Of a stretch of 64,000 bases of DNA, positions 53,415-61,322 are shown one piece after another; position 1 is the first letter of the stretch; each line of letters begins with the position of its first letter. Both the position numbers and the translations under genes were made by a program. The notes beneath the pieces were generated by a model, which saw nothing but the letters and a program-made list of their open reading frames with translations, searched no databases and was not told where the DNA came from. The stretch is from Psychroserpens burtonensis DSM 12212 (GTDB taxonomy: Bacteria; Bacteroidota; Bacteroidia; Flavobacteriales; Flavobacteriaceae): NCBI RefSeq assembly GCF_000425305.1, contig NZ_AUDE01000028.1, forward strand, positions 1-64,000, given 5' to 3'.

Positions 53415-53422
53415 TATTTTTG
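53415..53422 (+). promoter_or_regulatory. -7 promoter element four bases before the glyS start
   Basis: TATTTTTG matches TAnnTTTG and ends four bases before the ATG at 53427. As with DUF4271 the spacing predicts a leaderless or near-leaderless message. It overlaps the terminator's T-run. Confidence 0.6.
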
Positions 53423-53426
53423 CAAT

Positions 53427-54968
53427 ATGGCAAACGAAGATCAATTTAAAAAGGTAATCTCTCACGCAAAGGAGTATGGTTACGTATTTCAAAGTAGTGA
53501 AATCTACGACGGATTAAGTGCAGTATATGATTATGCACAAAATGGAGTAGAACTCAAGAAAAACATTCGTGACTATTGGTGGAAAGCCATGGTACAAATG
53601 AATGAAAACATTGTAGGTATTGATACTGCGATTTTTATGCATCCTACGACATGGAAAGCTTCTGGTCACGTCGATGCCTTTAGTGATCCATTAATTGACA
53701 ATAAGGATTCTAAAAAAAGATATCGTGCAGATGTTTTAGTTGAAGATTACTGTGCTAAGATTGAAAGCAAAATAGATAAAGAAATTAAAAAAGCAGAAAA
53801 ACGCTTTGGAGACGCTTTCAATAAAGAAGAATTTGTTAGTACTAACGGAAGAGTTGTTGGTTACCAAGAAAAAATCAATGTCATATTAAAACGCTTAGGT
53901 CAATCTTTAGAAAGAGAAGATTTGGCAGATGTAAAAGCATTGATTGAAGAATTGGAAATTGCAGATCCAATGACTGGTTCTAGAAATTGGACAGATGTTA
54001 AGCAATTCAACTTAATGTTTGGAACAAAATTAGGTGCTAGTGCAGAAAGTGCAATGGACTTATACTTGCGTCCTGAAACAGCCCAAGGTATTTTTGTTAA
54101 CTTCTTGAATGTTCAAAAAAGTGGACGTATGAAGATTCCCTTCGGAATCGCTCAAACAGGTAAAGCCTTTAGGAATGAAATTGTTGCAAGACAATTTATC
54201 TTTAGAATGCGTGAGTTTGAACAAATGGAGATGCAATTTTTCATCAAACCAGGTACTCAAAAAGAATGGTTTGAATACTGGAAAGAAAACAGAATGAAAT
54301 GGCATTTATCTTTAGGAATGGATCAAGACAATTACCGTTTTCACGATCATGAAAAATTAGCGCACTATGCCGATGCTGCAACAGATATAGAATTTAAATT
54401 CCCGTTCGGATTTAAAGAATTAGAAGGGATTCACTCGCGTACAGATTTCGATTTAAAACAGCATGAAGAGTTCTCAGGCAAGAAATTACAGTATTTTGAT
54501 CATGAAGATAATGCAAGCTACACACCTTACGTTCTAGAAACCTCTATTGGTTTAGATCGTATGTTCTTAGCTGTATTCTCAAATGCTCTTGAGGATGAAA
54601 CTTTAGAAGACGGAAGCGTTAGAACTGTTTTAAAATTACCAGCTGTATTAGCACCTATTAAAGCTGCAATTTTACCATTGGTTAAAAAAGACGGACTTCC
54701 AGAAATTGCTAAACAAATAATGGAGGATCTTAAATGGGACTTTAATGTAGATTATGACGAAAAAGATGCCGTTGGAAGACGTTATAGACGCCAAGATGCT
54801 AACGGTACACCATTTTGTATTACGGTAGATCACGACACTTTAGAAGATAATACAGTTACAATTCGTCATCGTGACACTATGGAACAGCAACGTGTTAAGA
54901 TTGAAGACTTAAATGAGATCATCCACAAAGAGGTTGATGCTAAGCATTGGTTACAGAAAATGAAATAA
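53427..54968 (+). CDS. glyS: glycine--tRNA ligase (homodimeric class II)
   Basis: 513 aa of the archaeal/eukaryal-type alpha2 enzyme. Class II motifs: LYLRPETAQGIFVNF, FRNEIVARQFIFRMREFEQMEMQFFI, and GLDRMFLAVFSNAL with the ATP-binding Arg. C-terminal anticodon-binding domain follows (PLVKKDGLPEIAKQI). Charges tRNA-Gly in the cytoplasm. The name glyS follows common usage in this group. Terminator at 54995-55029. Confidence 0.97.
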   Translation: MANEDQFKKVISHAKEYGYVFQSSEIYDGLSAVYDYAQNGVELKKNIRDYWWKAMVQMNENIVGIDTAIFMHPTTWKASGHVDAFSDPLIDNKDSKKRYRADVLVEDYCAKIESKIDKEIKKAEKRFGDAFNKEEFVSTNGRVVGYQEKINVILKRLGQSLEREDLADVKALIEELEIADPMTGSRNWTDVKQFNLMFGTKLGASAESAMDLYLRPETAQGIFVNFLNVQKSGRMKIPFGIAQTGKAFRNEIVARQFIFRMREFEQMEMQFFIKPGTQKEWFEYWKENRMKWHLSLGMDQDNYRFHDHEKLAHYADAATDIEFKFPFGFKELEGIHSRTDFDLKQHEEFSGKKLQYFDHEDNASYTPYVLETSIGLDRMFLAVFSNALEDETLEDGSVRTVLKLPAVLAPIKAAILPLVKKDGLPEIAKQIMEDLKWDFNVDYDEKDAVGRRYRRQDANGTPFCITVDHDTLEDNTVTIRHRDTMEQQRVKIEDLNEIIHKEVDAKHWLQKMK

Positions 54969-54994
54969 AAAGTAATTAAACCTTTTATAAAATA

Positions 54995-55029
54995 AAGAAA
55001 CCCCAAATTTTAATAATTTGGGGTTTCTT
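54995..55029. terminator. glyS terminator
   Basis: Arms AAGAAACCCCAAATT and AATTTGGGGTTTCTT with a short loop and flanking A/T-runs. Confidence 0.85.
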
Positions 55030-55051
55030 ATTTTTGTGATCATACCAGTTC

Positions 55052-55320
55052 TTAAAATCGATACCCTAGATTAAATCCAAATTCACGAACAGAAGACAAC
55101 TCTGTCAAATTAGCCTCGATAATACCCTGTAAGAAAGGAAAACTGTATTTAGTGCCATTATCCTCTTTATAAGCGTCTTTTATAAAGTAATCGTGAGCAA
55201 AAGCTTGTTATGTAAAATACATATAAACGCAGCAATTAAAGAAACTGTCTTCACACGTAGTTTGGCTAAGAGTTAATGCCTCTCTGGCACCAAGTGCTAT
55301 TCCTGTTTTAAAATAAAATT
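55052..55320 (-). pseudogene. decayed outer-membrane barrel protein remnant
   Basis: On the minus strand one frame runs from about 55320 to a stop at 55052-55054, broken by an in-frame TAA at 55208-55210. The last residues, VREFGFNLGYRF, form a typical C-terminal barrel strand ending in Phe, and EANLTELSSVREFGFN precedes them. No start or signal peptide is present. It is what remains of an outer-membrane protein gene, located downstream of the metal-efflux operon. Confidence 0.5.
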
Positions 55321-55352
55321 ATAGTGAAAAAGTTACTCCCCAATACCACAAC

Positions 55353-56501
55353 TTAATGGCTATGCCCTGCTTCTGCTCCATTAAGCAACATACCTGTTCC
55401 TTTAATTATGATTTGCTTACCTTTTAAAAGGTCATAATTTAAAATTTCAATAGTTGTTTCTGTTCGTTTACCAACATCCAATTTTATTTTTTCCAAATAA
55501 AATTCATCACCCTGCTTTTCTTCCATTACCAAAGCGTAGGCTTTACCTTCAACCTCTATAACGGCATCGATTGGTAAACTCATTCCTTTTGTATTAGCAA
55601 TAATAATATCGGCTTCTACGAACATACCAACAATAAAATTCTCTTCATCCTTATCCAGATGCCCATGTACTTTTACACGCCTTGTTTGCTCGTCAATAGT
55701 AGTGCCAACTAAATGCACTTCAGCTTCATAAATGGCTTCGGAAGCTTCAGGTATTTTAAATAAAATTTCCTGATCTTTTTTAATTTTCATGATATCCTTT
55801 TCAAACACCGACAATTCTAAATGTATATGGTCTGTATCTACAATTTCCAAAATCACATCGCTAGACGACACAAAAGTACCATTACTCACATTTACCTTAG
55901 TTACATAACCATCGATTGAAGCATAAAGATTAATAGTAGAAGAGATTTGACCTTGTTCTACCCGCTTTGGATCGATATTAATCATTTGCAATTTTCTACG
56001 TAATCCATTATAATGTGCTAAGTTGCTTTTATAAGCACTTTCGGCTTTTAAATAGTTTTTTTCTGAAGTAATTTGCTCATCAAACAATGTTTTTTGTCGG
56101 TTAAACTCAGATTTCAAATAATTAATTTGTTCTGCAACCTCCAAATATTGCTGTTGTAATTCGACAAACTCAGTGCTCTCAAGTGTCACCAAAAGTTGTC
56201 CTTTCTTTACTTTATCACCAATCAATAAAGGGGTTTTGGTAATATAACCACCCACAAATGTAGTCACGCTAGATTTATTATGTGGTGGTACATCAATCAC
56301 ACCATTAACTTTTACTGTATCGTAAAAATCAACTTCTTCTAGGCTACCAAAAGCCATTTTTTCTCCTTCAAATTGAGCTTTAGTAATAGTGATTTTATCT
56401 GAATGCTCTTCAGTTTCTAAACTAACTTCTTCTTTGTTTTCTAAATTTCCGCAGGCGAATAAAACCATTGTAAATAATAAGATATAGGTATGTTTCATCA
56501 T
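55353..56501 (-). CDS. heavy-metal RND efflux periplasmic adaptor (CusB/CzcB-like)
   Basis: 382 aa. Lipoprotein signal (YILLFTMVLFAC, lipobox Cys near 17), then a membrane-fusion protein: barrel-sandwich hybrid (TKTPLLIGDKVKKGQLLVTLES), a helical hairpin rich in Leu/Gln/Glu, a second half of the lipoyl motif (ASIDGYVTKVNVSNGTFVSS), and beta-barrel domains (GMFVEADIIIANTKGMSLPIDAVIEVEGKAYALV). It should join the pump to its outer-membrane channel. It overlaps the pump gene by one base (TAATG). An alternative ATG lies one codon later. Confidence 0.92.
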   Translation of the reverse strand: MMKHTYILLFTMVLFACGNLENKEEVSLETEEHSDKITITKAQFEGEKMAFGSLEEVDFYDTVKVNGVIDVPPHNKSSVTTFVGGYITKTPLLIGDKVKKGQLLVTLESTEFVELQQQYLEVAEQINYLKSEFNRQKTLFDEQITSEKNYLKAESAYKSNLAHYNGLRRKLQMINIDPKRVEQGQISSTINLYASIDGYVTKVNVSNGTFVSSSDVILEIVDTDHIHLELSVFEKDIMKIKKDQEILFKIPEASEAIYEAEVHLVGTTIDEQTRRVKVHGHLDKDEENFIVGMFVEADIIIANTKGMSLPIDAVIEVEGKAYALVMEEKQGDEFYLEKIKLDVGKRTETTIEILNYDLLKGKQIIIKGTGMLLNGAEAGHSH

Positions 56502-59500
56502 TATAAAATTAAATAGTTGATAGTAATTACTGTTTGATTATATTGATTGAGTTGCTCTAGGTAACTTAATTGAATTTCTTTAGCAGTCTCTAAACTCTGG
56601 ATGTATTGGAAAAAGTCAATTTCACCTTCCTTAAATGTGCGATTTGCTGTTTTTATTATTTCTTCGGAAAGTATTTTGCCTTGTGTTTCATAATAGTCAA
56701 TACTTTCTTCATGTTGCCTAAGTTTTGCTGTTAGCAATTCATATTCAGCATTTAATTGTTTCTCATAGTCAATTTTCTGCTCTGAGACAATATCTTCAGT
56801 AATTTTTGATGCTTTGATTTTAGAGCGTTGACCACCAAACAAAAAAGGAATTTTTAATCCAAACTGATATCCAATAACGGTTTGGTTTAAATTATTGTTT
56901 GTCCCTTGAAAATACGCCGCACTTAAATCTGGAAGCAAACTCTGTTTCTCCAATTTAGTTTGCGCTTGCTGGTAATTTAGGGACGCATCAAAAAAGGACA
57001 AGCCTTCATGTTTGTCTAATGACAAATTTTGAAGCTCTAATTTTTGAAGTTCAGCATCTTTAATTTTTATAGAGTCCACCTGAACCACTTTTTTAAGTCG
57101 CGCTATAGATTGATTCACATTTTGTAACGATTGTTTATATAAGGATTCTAATTGTTTTTGTTTAGAACGCGCAGTAATCATTTCCAGATAATTGGTCTCT
57201 CCCAATTCAAAACGTCTTTCTGCTTTTTTAGCAAAATCCTTATACAAGCTATCCAAGTAATGATAAGCCAAAGCTTTATTTTTTGCATAACTCAATTGAT
57301 AGTAATTTGAATAGACATCCCTTTTAACTGTCAATAATTGTAAGCTATACTTCGTTTCTTGCAAATCTACTTTTGATTGATTACGTTTCTTTTCAGCAAA
57401 ATAAACAGTCGGGAATTTAAAATCCTGTGACACCCCAAAAACATTGAGAGGGGCATTATTTATGGCCAAATTGTTTTCGTCATATTGATAATAAATGCTG
57501 GTTTTATCAAAACTAAAAGCACTTCCAATTAATGCATTGGACTCCTCTATTTTTAATATCTCTGCTTTTAGTTGTCCATTGTTTTCAATCGCTAACGATA
57601 AGGTTTCTTCAACCGTCAACGCACTATTTTGAGCATTTACTCCAAAGGTCATTGCTAAAAAAACGATAGTCACTATTGCTGTTTTATTGATTTTCACAGT
57701 GCCTTTCTTTTCCAACCAAGCATATAATACGGGTAGGACAATTAAAGTTAAGAGTGTCGCAGTAATCAAACCGCCTATAACCACTGTTGCCAATGGCCGT
57801 TGTACTTCAGCACCTGCATTTGTCGAAATAGCCATAGGTAAAAACCCTAAAGCTGCTGCAGAGGCTGTTAACAAAACAGGCCTCAAACGTTCGCTTGTTC
57901 CCTTTTTAATTCGCTCCTCAATATTTGAGAAACCCTCTGCTTTAAGCTCTTTAAAATGTTCGATGAGAACAATTCCGTTTAAAACTGCAATTCCAAAAAG
58001 TGCGATAAATCCAACTCCCGCGGATATACTGAAGGGCAAGTCCCTAACCCATAATAATAGAACGCCTCCAACCGCTGCAAATGGGATAGCTGTATAGACA
58101 ATCACAGCCTCTTTTACTGATTTAAATGCGAAATAGAGTAATATAAATATGAGAACTAACGCCACTGGAACTGCAACCATTAAACGCTCTTTAGCACTTT
58201 GCAGATTCTCAAATTGTCCACCATAAGTAATAGAATACCCAACAGGCAGCTCAAGCTGATCCGATATAATTTGTTGTACATCATTAACTACCGACTGTAA
58301 ATCTCGATTTCTTACATTAACTCCAACAACAATTCGTCGTTTAGTATCATCTCTAGAAATTTGAGCAGGACCCGTAGTGTACTTAATTTCTGCCAATTCG
58401 TTTAGAGGGATTTTATCTCCATACGGAGTATCTACATACAAGTTTTGAAGACTTTCTAAATTTTTTCGATTTTTCTCCTGCAAACGAATTACCAAATCAA
58501 AACGTTTTTCACCTTCAAAAACACTTCCAACAGATTCTCCTGCAAAACCCATAGAAATTATTCGGTTTAAATCAGAAATATTCATCCCATATCGTGCAAT
58601 TTTACTGCGATTATATGTAATACTCATTTGTGGTAAGCCTTCTACTTTTTCTACAGAAATATCTGCAGCACCCTCTACTCCCTGAATCAAATCCCTGATC
58701 TCATCAGCTTTATTAGCTAAAATAGTTAAATCTTCACCAAAAATCTTAATCGCTACATCTGCCCTAACACCTGTAATCAATTCATTAAAACGCATTTCTA
58801 TAGGTTGCGTAAATTCCACTTCCATTTCTGGAATTACAGCCAGCGCCTCTTTAAACTTATCTGCTAACTCATCTTTACTATTGGCAGAGGTCCATTCATT
58901 TTTAGGTTTAAGCTTAATAATAACATCACTTTCTTCCATAGACATTGGATCTGTAGGTACTTCTGCTGCTCCAATTCGAGATACGACCTGATCCACTTCA
59001 GGGAAATTATCCAATAAAATTTGCTCTATATGAGTTGTGATATCAACCGTTTTTGTTAGAGATGTTCCCGTTTTCAAAATTGGCTGTATTACGAAATCAC
59101 CTTCATCAAGTGTAGGAACAAATTCACCACCCATTCGTGTAAAAATCCCAACACTCATTGCTAATAATAGTACAGAAAACAAAACAACCGTTTTTTTATG
59201 GTTTAATGACCAATGGATAATTGGTTGATAACGCTTATTTAAAAAATTCATTAACCTTAAAGAAATATTTTTACTCGACACCTTACTAGATTTCAAAAAC
59301 AAAGATGAAACCACAGGAACATAAGTCAAACAAAGTAACATTGCTCCAATCAAGGCAAAACTAAATGTCATCGCCATAGGTCTAAACATTTTACCTTCAA
59401 TACCGCTTAAAGAAAGAATAGGAATAAATACTATTAAGATGATTAATTGACCGAAAATAGCGGAATTCATCATTTTTGATGCACTTTTTAGTGTGATTTG

Positions 59501-60814
59501 ATCAATTTCTGATTGTTTTTCGTGTTTATCAGTTTTGGATATTTGAGAAGATTTGGACACGATTTGAAATGCAATAAACTCCACAATGATCACTGCTCCA
59601 TCGATAATGATTCCAAAATCAATGGCTCCTAAACTCATCAAATTGGCATCTACTCCAAAAAGATTCATTAGAATAATGGCAAATAATAAACTTAACGGAA
59701 TAACAGAGGCAACGATTAATCCAGAGCGCCAATTCCCAAGTAAAAGTACAACCACAAAAATGACAATCAGAGATCCTAAAATCAAATTTTCTGCAACGGT
59801 AAATGTGGTTTTACCAATAAGCTCGCTGCGTTCTAAAAACCCATTAATATAAACACCTTCTGGCAATGTACTTTGTATGGAAGCAACGCGCTCTTTTACA
59901 GTATCAATAACTTCTTTAGAATTACCGTCTTTGAGCATCATAATTTGCCCTAAGACTTTTTCACCTTCGCCATTTCCTGTGATTGCTCCAAAACGAGTTG
60001 CACTACCAAAGCCAACAATTGCAACATCTTTAATGAAAATTGGTGTACCGTCATTTTTTACAACAATATTCTCAATATCTTCTAAAGAGTTTACCAAACC
60101 TTCTCCACGAATAAAAAAAGCTTTGTCATTTTTTTCTATATAACCGCCACCTGCAACACTATTATTCTTTTCTAATGATTCATATATTTCTGATATTGAA
60201 ATGTTCATTGAAACTAATTTAGCTGGATCAATAGCGACTTCATACTGCTTTAAAAATCCACCCCAAGTATTAACTTCAACGACACCTGGAATTCCTGACA
60301 ATTGACGTTTTACAATCCAATCTTGGATAGTACGCAAATCTGTAGTAGTATATGTATCTTCATAACCAGGCTTCACATCTAGAATATACTGATAGATTTC
60401 ACCAAGACCAGTAGTGATTGGTCCCATTTCTGGTGTTCCAAATCCTTTTGGAATTTGTTCTGAAGCTGATTTTATTTTTTCGGCAATGAGCTGTCTCGGT
60501 AAATAAGTACCCAAATCATCATCAAAAACGATGGTCACTACAGATAAACCAAATTTTGAAACTGATCGTATCTCTTCAACTCCTGGTAAATTAGCCATTT
60601 CTAGCTCGACAGGATAAGTAATAAATTGCTCCACATCTTGAGTTGATAAATTTCGAGATGTAGTAATGACTTGTACTTGATTGTTGGTAATATCAGGAAC
60701 GGCACCAATTGGAATTTGACTTAAAGAAAAGATTCCAAAGCCAACAATAAAGGTTGTAAAAAGGAAAACAATCAGCTTATTATTTAAGCTAAATTTAATA
60801 ATTGATTCTAACAT
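56501..60814 (-). CDS. heavy-metal RND pump (CzcA/CusA-like) fused to a TolC-like outer-membrane factor
   Basis: 1437 aa. Residues 1 to about 1020 form an HME-RND pump: twelve membrane segments, proton-relay motif LGAIDFGIIIDGAVIIVEF, and the periplasmic pore domains. Residues beyond about 1030 add a second segment with a hydrophobic stretch (TAIVTIVFLAMTFGVNAQ) resembling a signal peptide, then a TolC-type OMF with two helical hairpin repeats (LTVEETLSLAIENN ... ANRTFKEGEIDFFQYIQSLE). Normally these are two genes. Metal is not predictable (Co/Zn/Cd or Cu/Ag). Followed by the adaptor and preceded by a His-rich small protein. Confidence 0.9.
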   Translation of the reverse strand: MLESIIKFSLNNKLIVFLFTTFIVGFGIFSLSQIPIGAVPDITNNQVQVITTSRNLSTQDVEQFITYPVELEMANLPGVEEIRSVSKFGLSVVTIVFDDDLGTYLPRQLIAEKIKSASEQIPKGFGTPEMGPITTGLGEIYQYILDVKPGYEDTYTTTDLRTIQDWIVKRQLSGIPGVVEVNTWGGFLKQYEVAIDPAKLVSMNISISEIYESLEKNNSVAGGGYIEKNDKAFFIRGEGLVNSLEDIENIVVKNDGTPIFIKDVAIVGFGSATRFGAITGNGEGEKVLGQIMMLKDGNSKEVIDTVKERVASIQSTLPEGVYINGFLERSELIGKTTFTVAENLILGSLIVIFVVVLLLGNWRSGLIVASVIPLSLLFAIILMNLFGVDANLMSLGAIDFGIIIDGAVIIVEFIAFQIVSKSSQISKTDKHEKQSEIDQITLKSASKMMNSAIFGQLIILIVFIPILSLSGIEGKMFRPMAMTFSFALIGAMLLCLTYVPVVSSLFLKSSKVSSKNISLRLMNFLNKRYQPIIHWSLNHKKTVVLFSVLLLAMSVGIFTRMGGEFVPTLDEGDFVIQPILKTGTSLTKTVDITTHIEQILLDNFPEVDQVVSRIGAAEVPTDPMSMEESDVIIKLKPKNEWTSANSKDELADKFKEALAVIPEMEVEFTQPIEMRFNELITGVRADVAIKIFGEDLTILANKADEIRDLIQGVEGAADISVEKVEGLPQMSITYNRSKIARYGMNISDLNRIISMGFAGESVGSVFEGEKRFDLVIRLQEKNRKNLESLQNLYVDTPYGDKIPLNELAEIKYTTGPAQISRDDTKRRIVVGVNVRNRDLQSVVNDVQQIISDQLELPVGYSITYGGQFENLQSAKERLMVAVPVALVLIFILLYFAFKSVKEAVIVYTAIPFAAVGGVLLLWVRDLPFSISAGVGFIALFGIAVLNGIVLIEHFKELKAEGFSNIEERIKKGTSERLRPVLLTASAAALGFLPMAISTNAGAEVQRPLATVVIGGLITATLLTLIVLPVLYAWLEKKGTVKINKTAIVTIVFLAMTFGVNAQNSALTVEETLSLAIENNGQLKAEILKIEESNALIGSAFSFDKTSIYYQYDENNLAINNAPLNVFGVSQDFKFPTVYFAEKKRNQSKVDLQETKYSLQLLTVKRDVYSNYYQLSYAKNKALAYHYLDSLYKDFAKKAERRFELGETNYLEMITARSKQKQLESLYKQSLQNVNQSIARLKKVVQVDSIKIKDAELQKLELQNLSLDKHEGLSFFDASLNYQQAQTKLEKQSLLPDLSAAYFQGTNNNLNQTVIGYQFGLKIPFLFGGQRSKIKASKITEDIVSEQKIDYEKQLNAEYELLTAKLRQHEESIDYYETQGKILSEEIIKTANRTFKEGEIDFFQYIQSLETAKEIQLSYLEQLNQYNQTVITINYLIL

Positions 60815-60892
60815 AATTCGATGTAATAAGAATTAATAATCCCACAAAAGACAAGGTGCCTTGCAGATTTTAAAAAACGCTTGGAAAAAGAA

Positions 60893-61270
60893 TTATACGA
60901 CTCTTGGAGGTTGAAAAACGCTAGATTTTTCAAATAAAGAAACAGATTCCTTGTAGAAAAAATTAAAAGGAATTTCTATAAATGGATCGTATGTAAAGTC
61001 GAATGTTATCGTCTCAAAAGTAAATGCGACACTAGTATGACCACAAGTTTGATGTTTAAAAGGTAAATTCTCATGTTCTCTATGATTATTATTATCTTCA
61101 ACAGTGCTATAGTGCTCTACCAGAAACTCAAAAAACGAATCACCATAAGTGTCTTGATGATATTCTGCATGCTCTAACAAGACGCTCATCTTAGACACAT
61201 CTTCTAAGCTCATATTGAGACTCTGAAAAAGCACTAAGAAAGAAAACACTATGGCAAACAGCTTTTGCAT
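60893..61270 (-). CDS. small His-rich exported protein, putative metal binder
   Basis: 125 aa with a signal peptide (LFAIVFSFLVLFQSLN). The mature part is His/Asp/Asn-rich (HAEYHQDTYGD, HYSTVEDNNNHREHENLPFKHQTCGH), a likely site for divalent metal. It lies 78 bases upstream of the RND pump gene in the same direction and is probably co-transcribed. The family is not recognised; a periplasmic metal chaperone or sensor role is inferred from composition and place. Confidence 0.72.
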   Translation of the reverse strand: MQKLFAIVFSFLVLFQSLNMSLEDVSKMSVLLEHAEYHQDTYGDSFFEFLVEHYSTVEDNNNHREHENLPFKHQTCGHTSVAFTFETITFDFTYDPFIEIPFNFFYKESVSLFEKSSVFQPPRVV

Positions 61271-61322
61271 TTGGCAAAGTTATAAAAAAAATATTAGCTA
61301 TTTGTAATGAATGTTACAAAGC

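Noticed and set aside
57687-58097. 136-aa ORF on the plus strand
   Set aside because: Antisense to the RND pump; no signal, domain or promoter.
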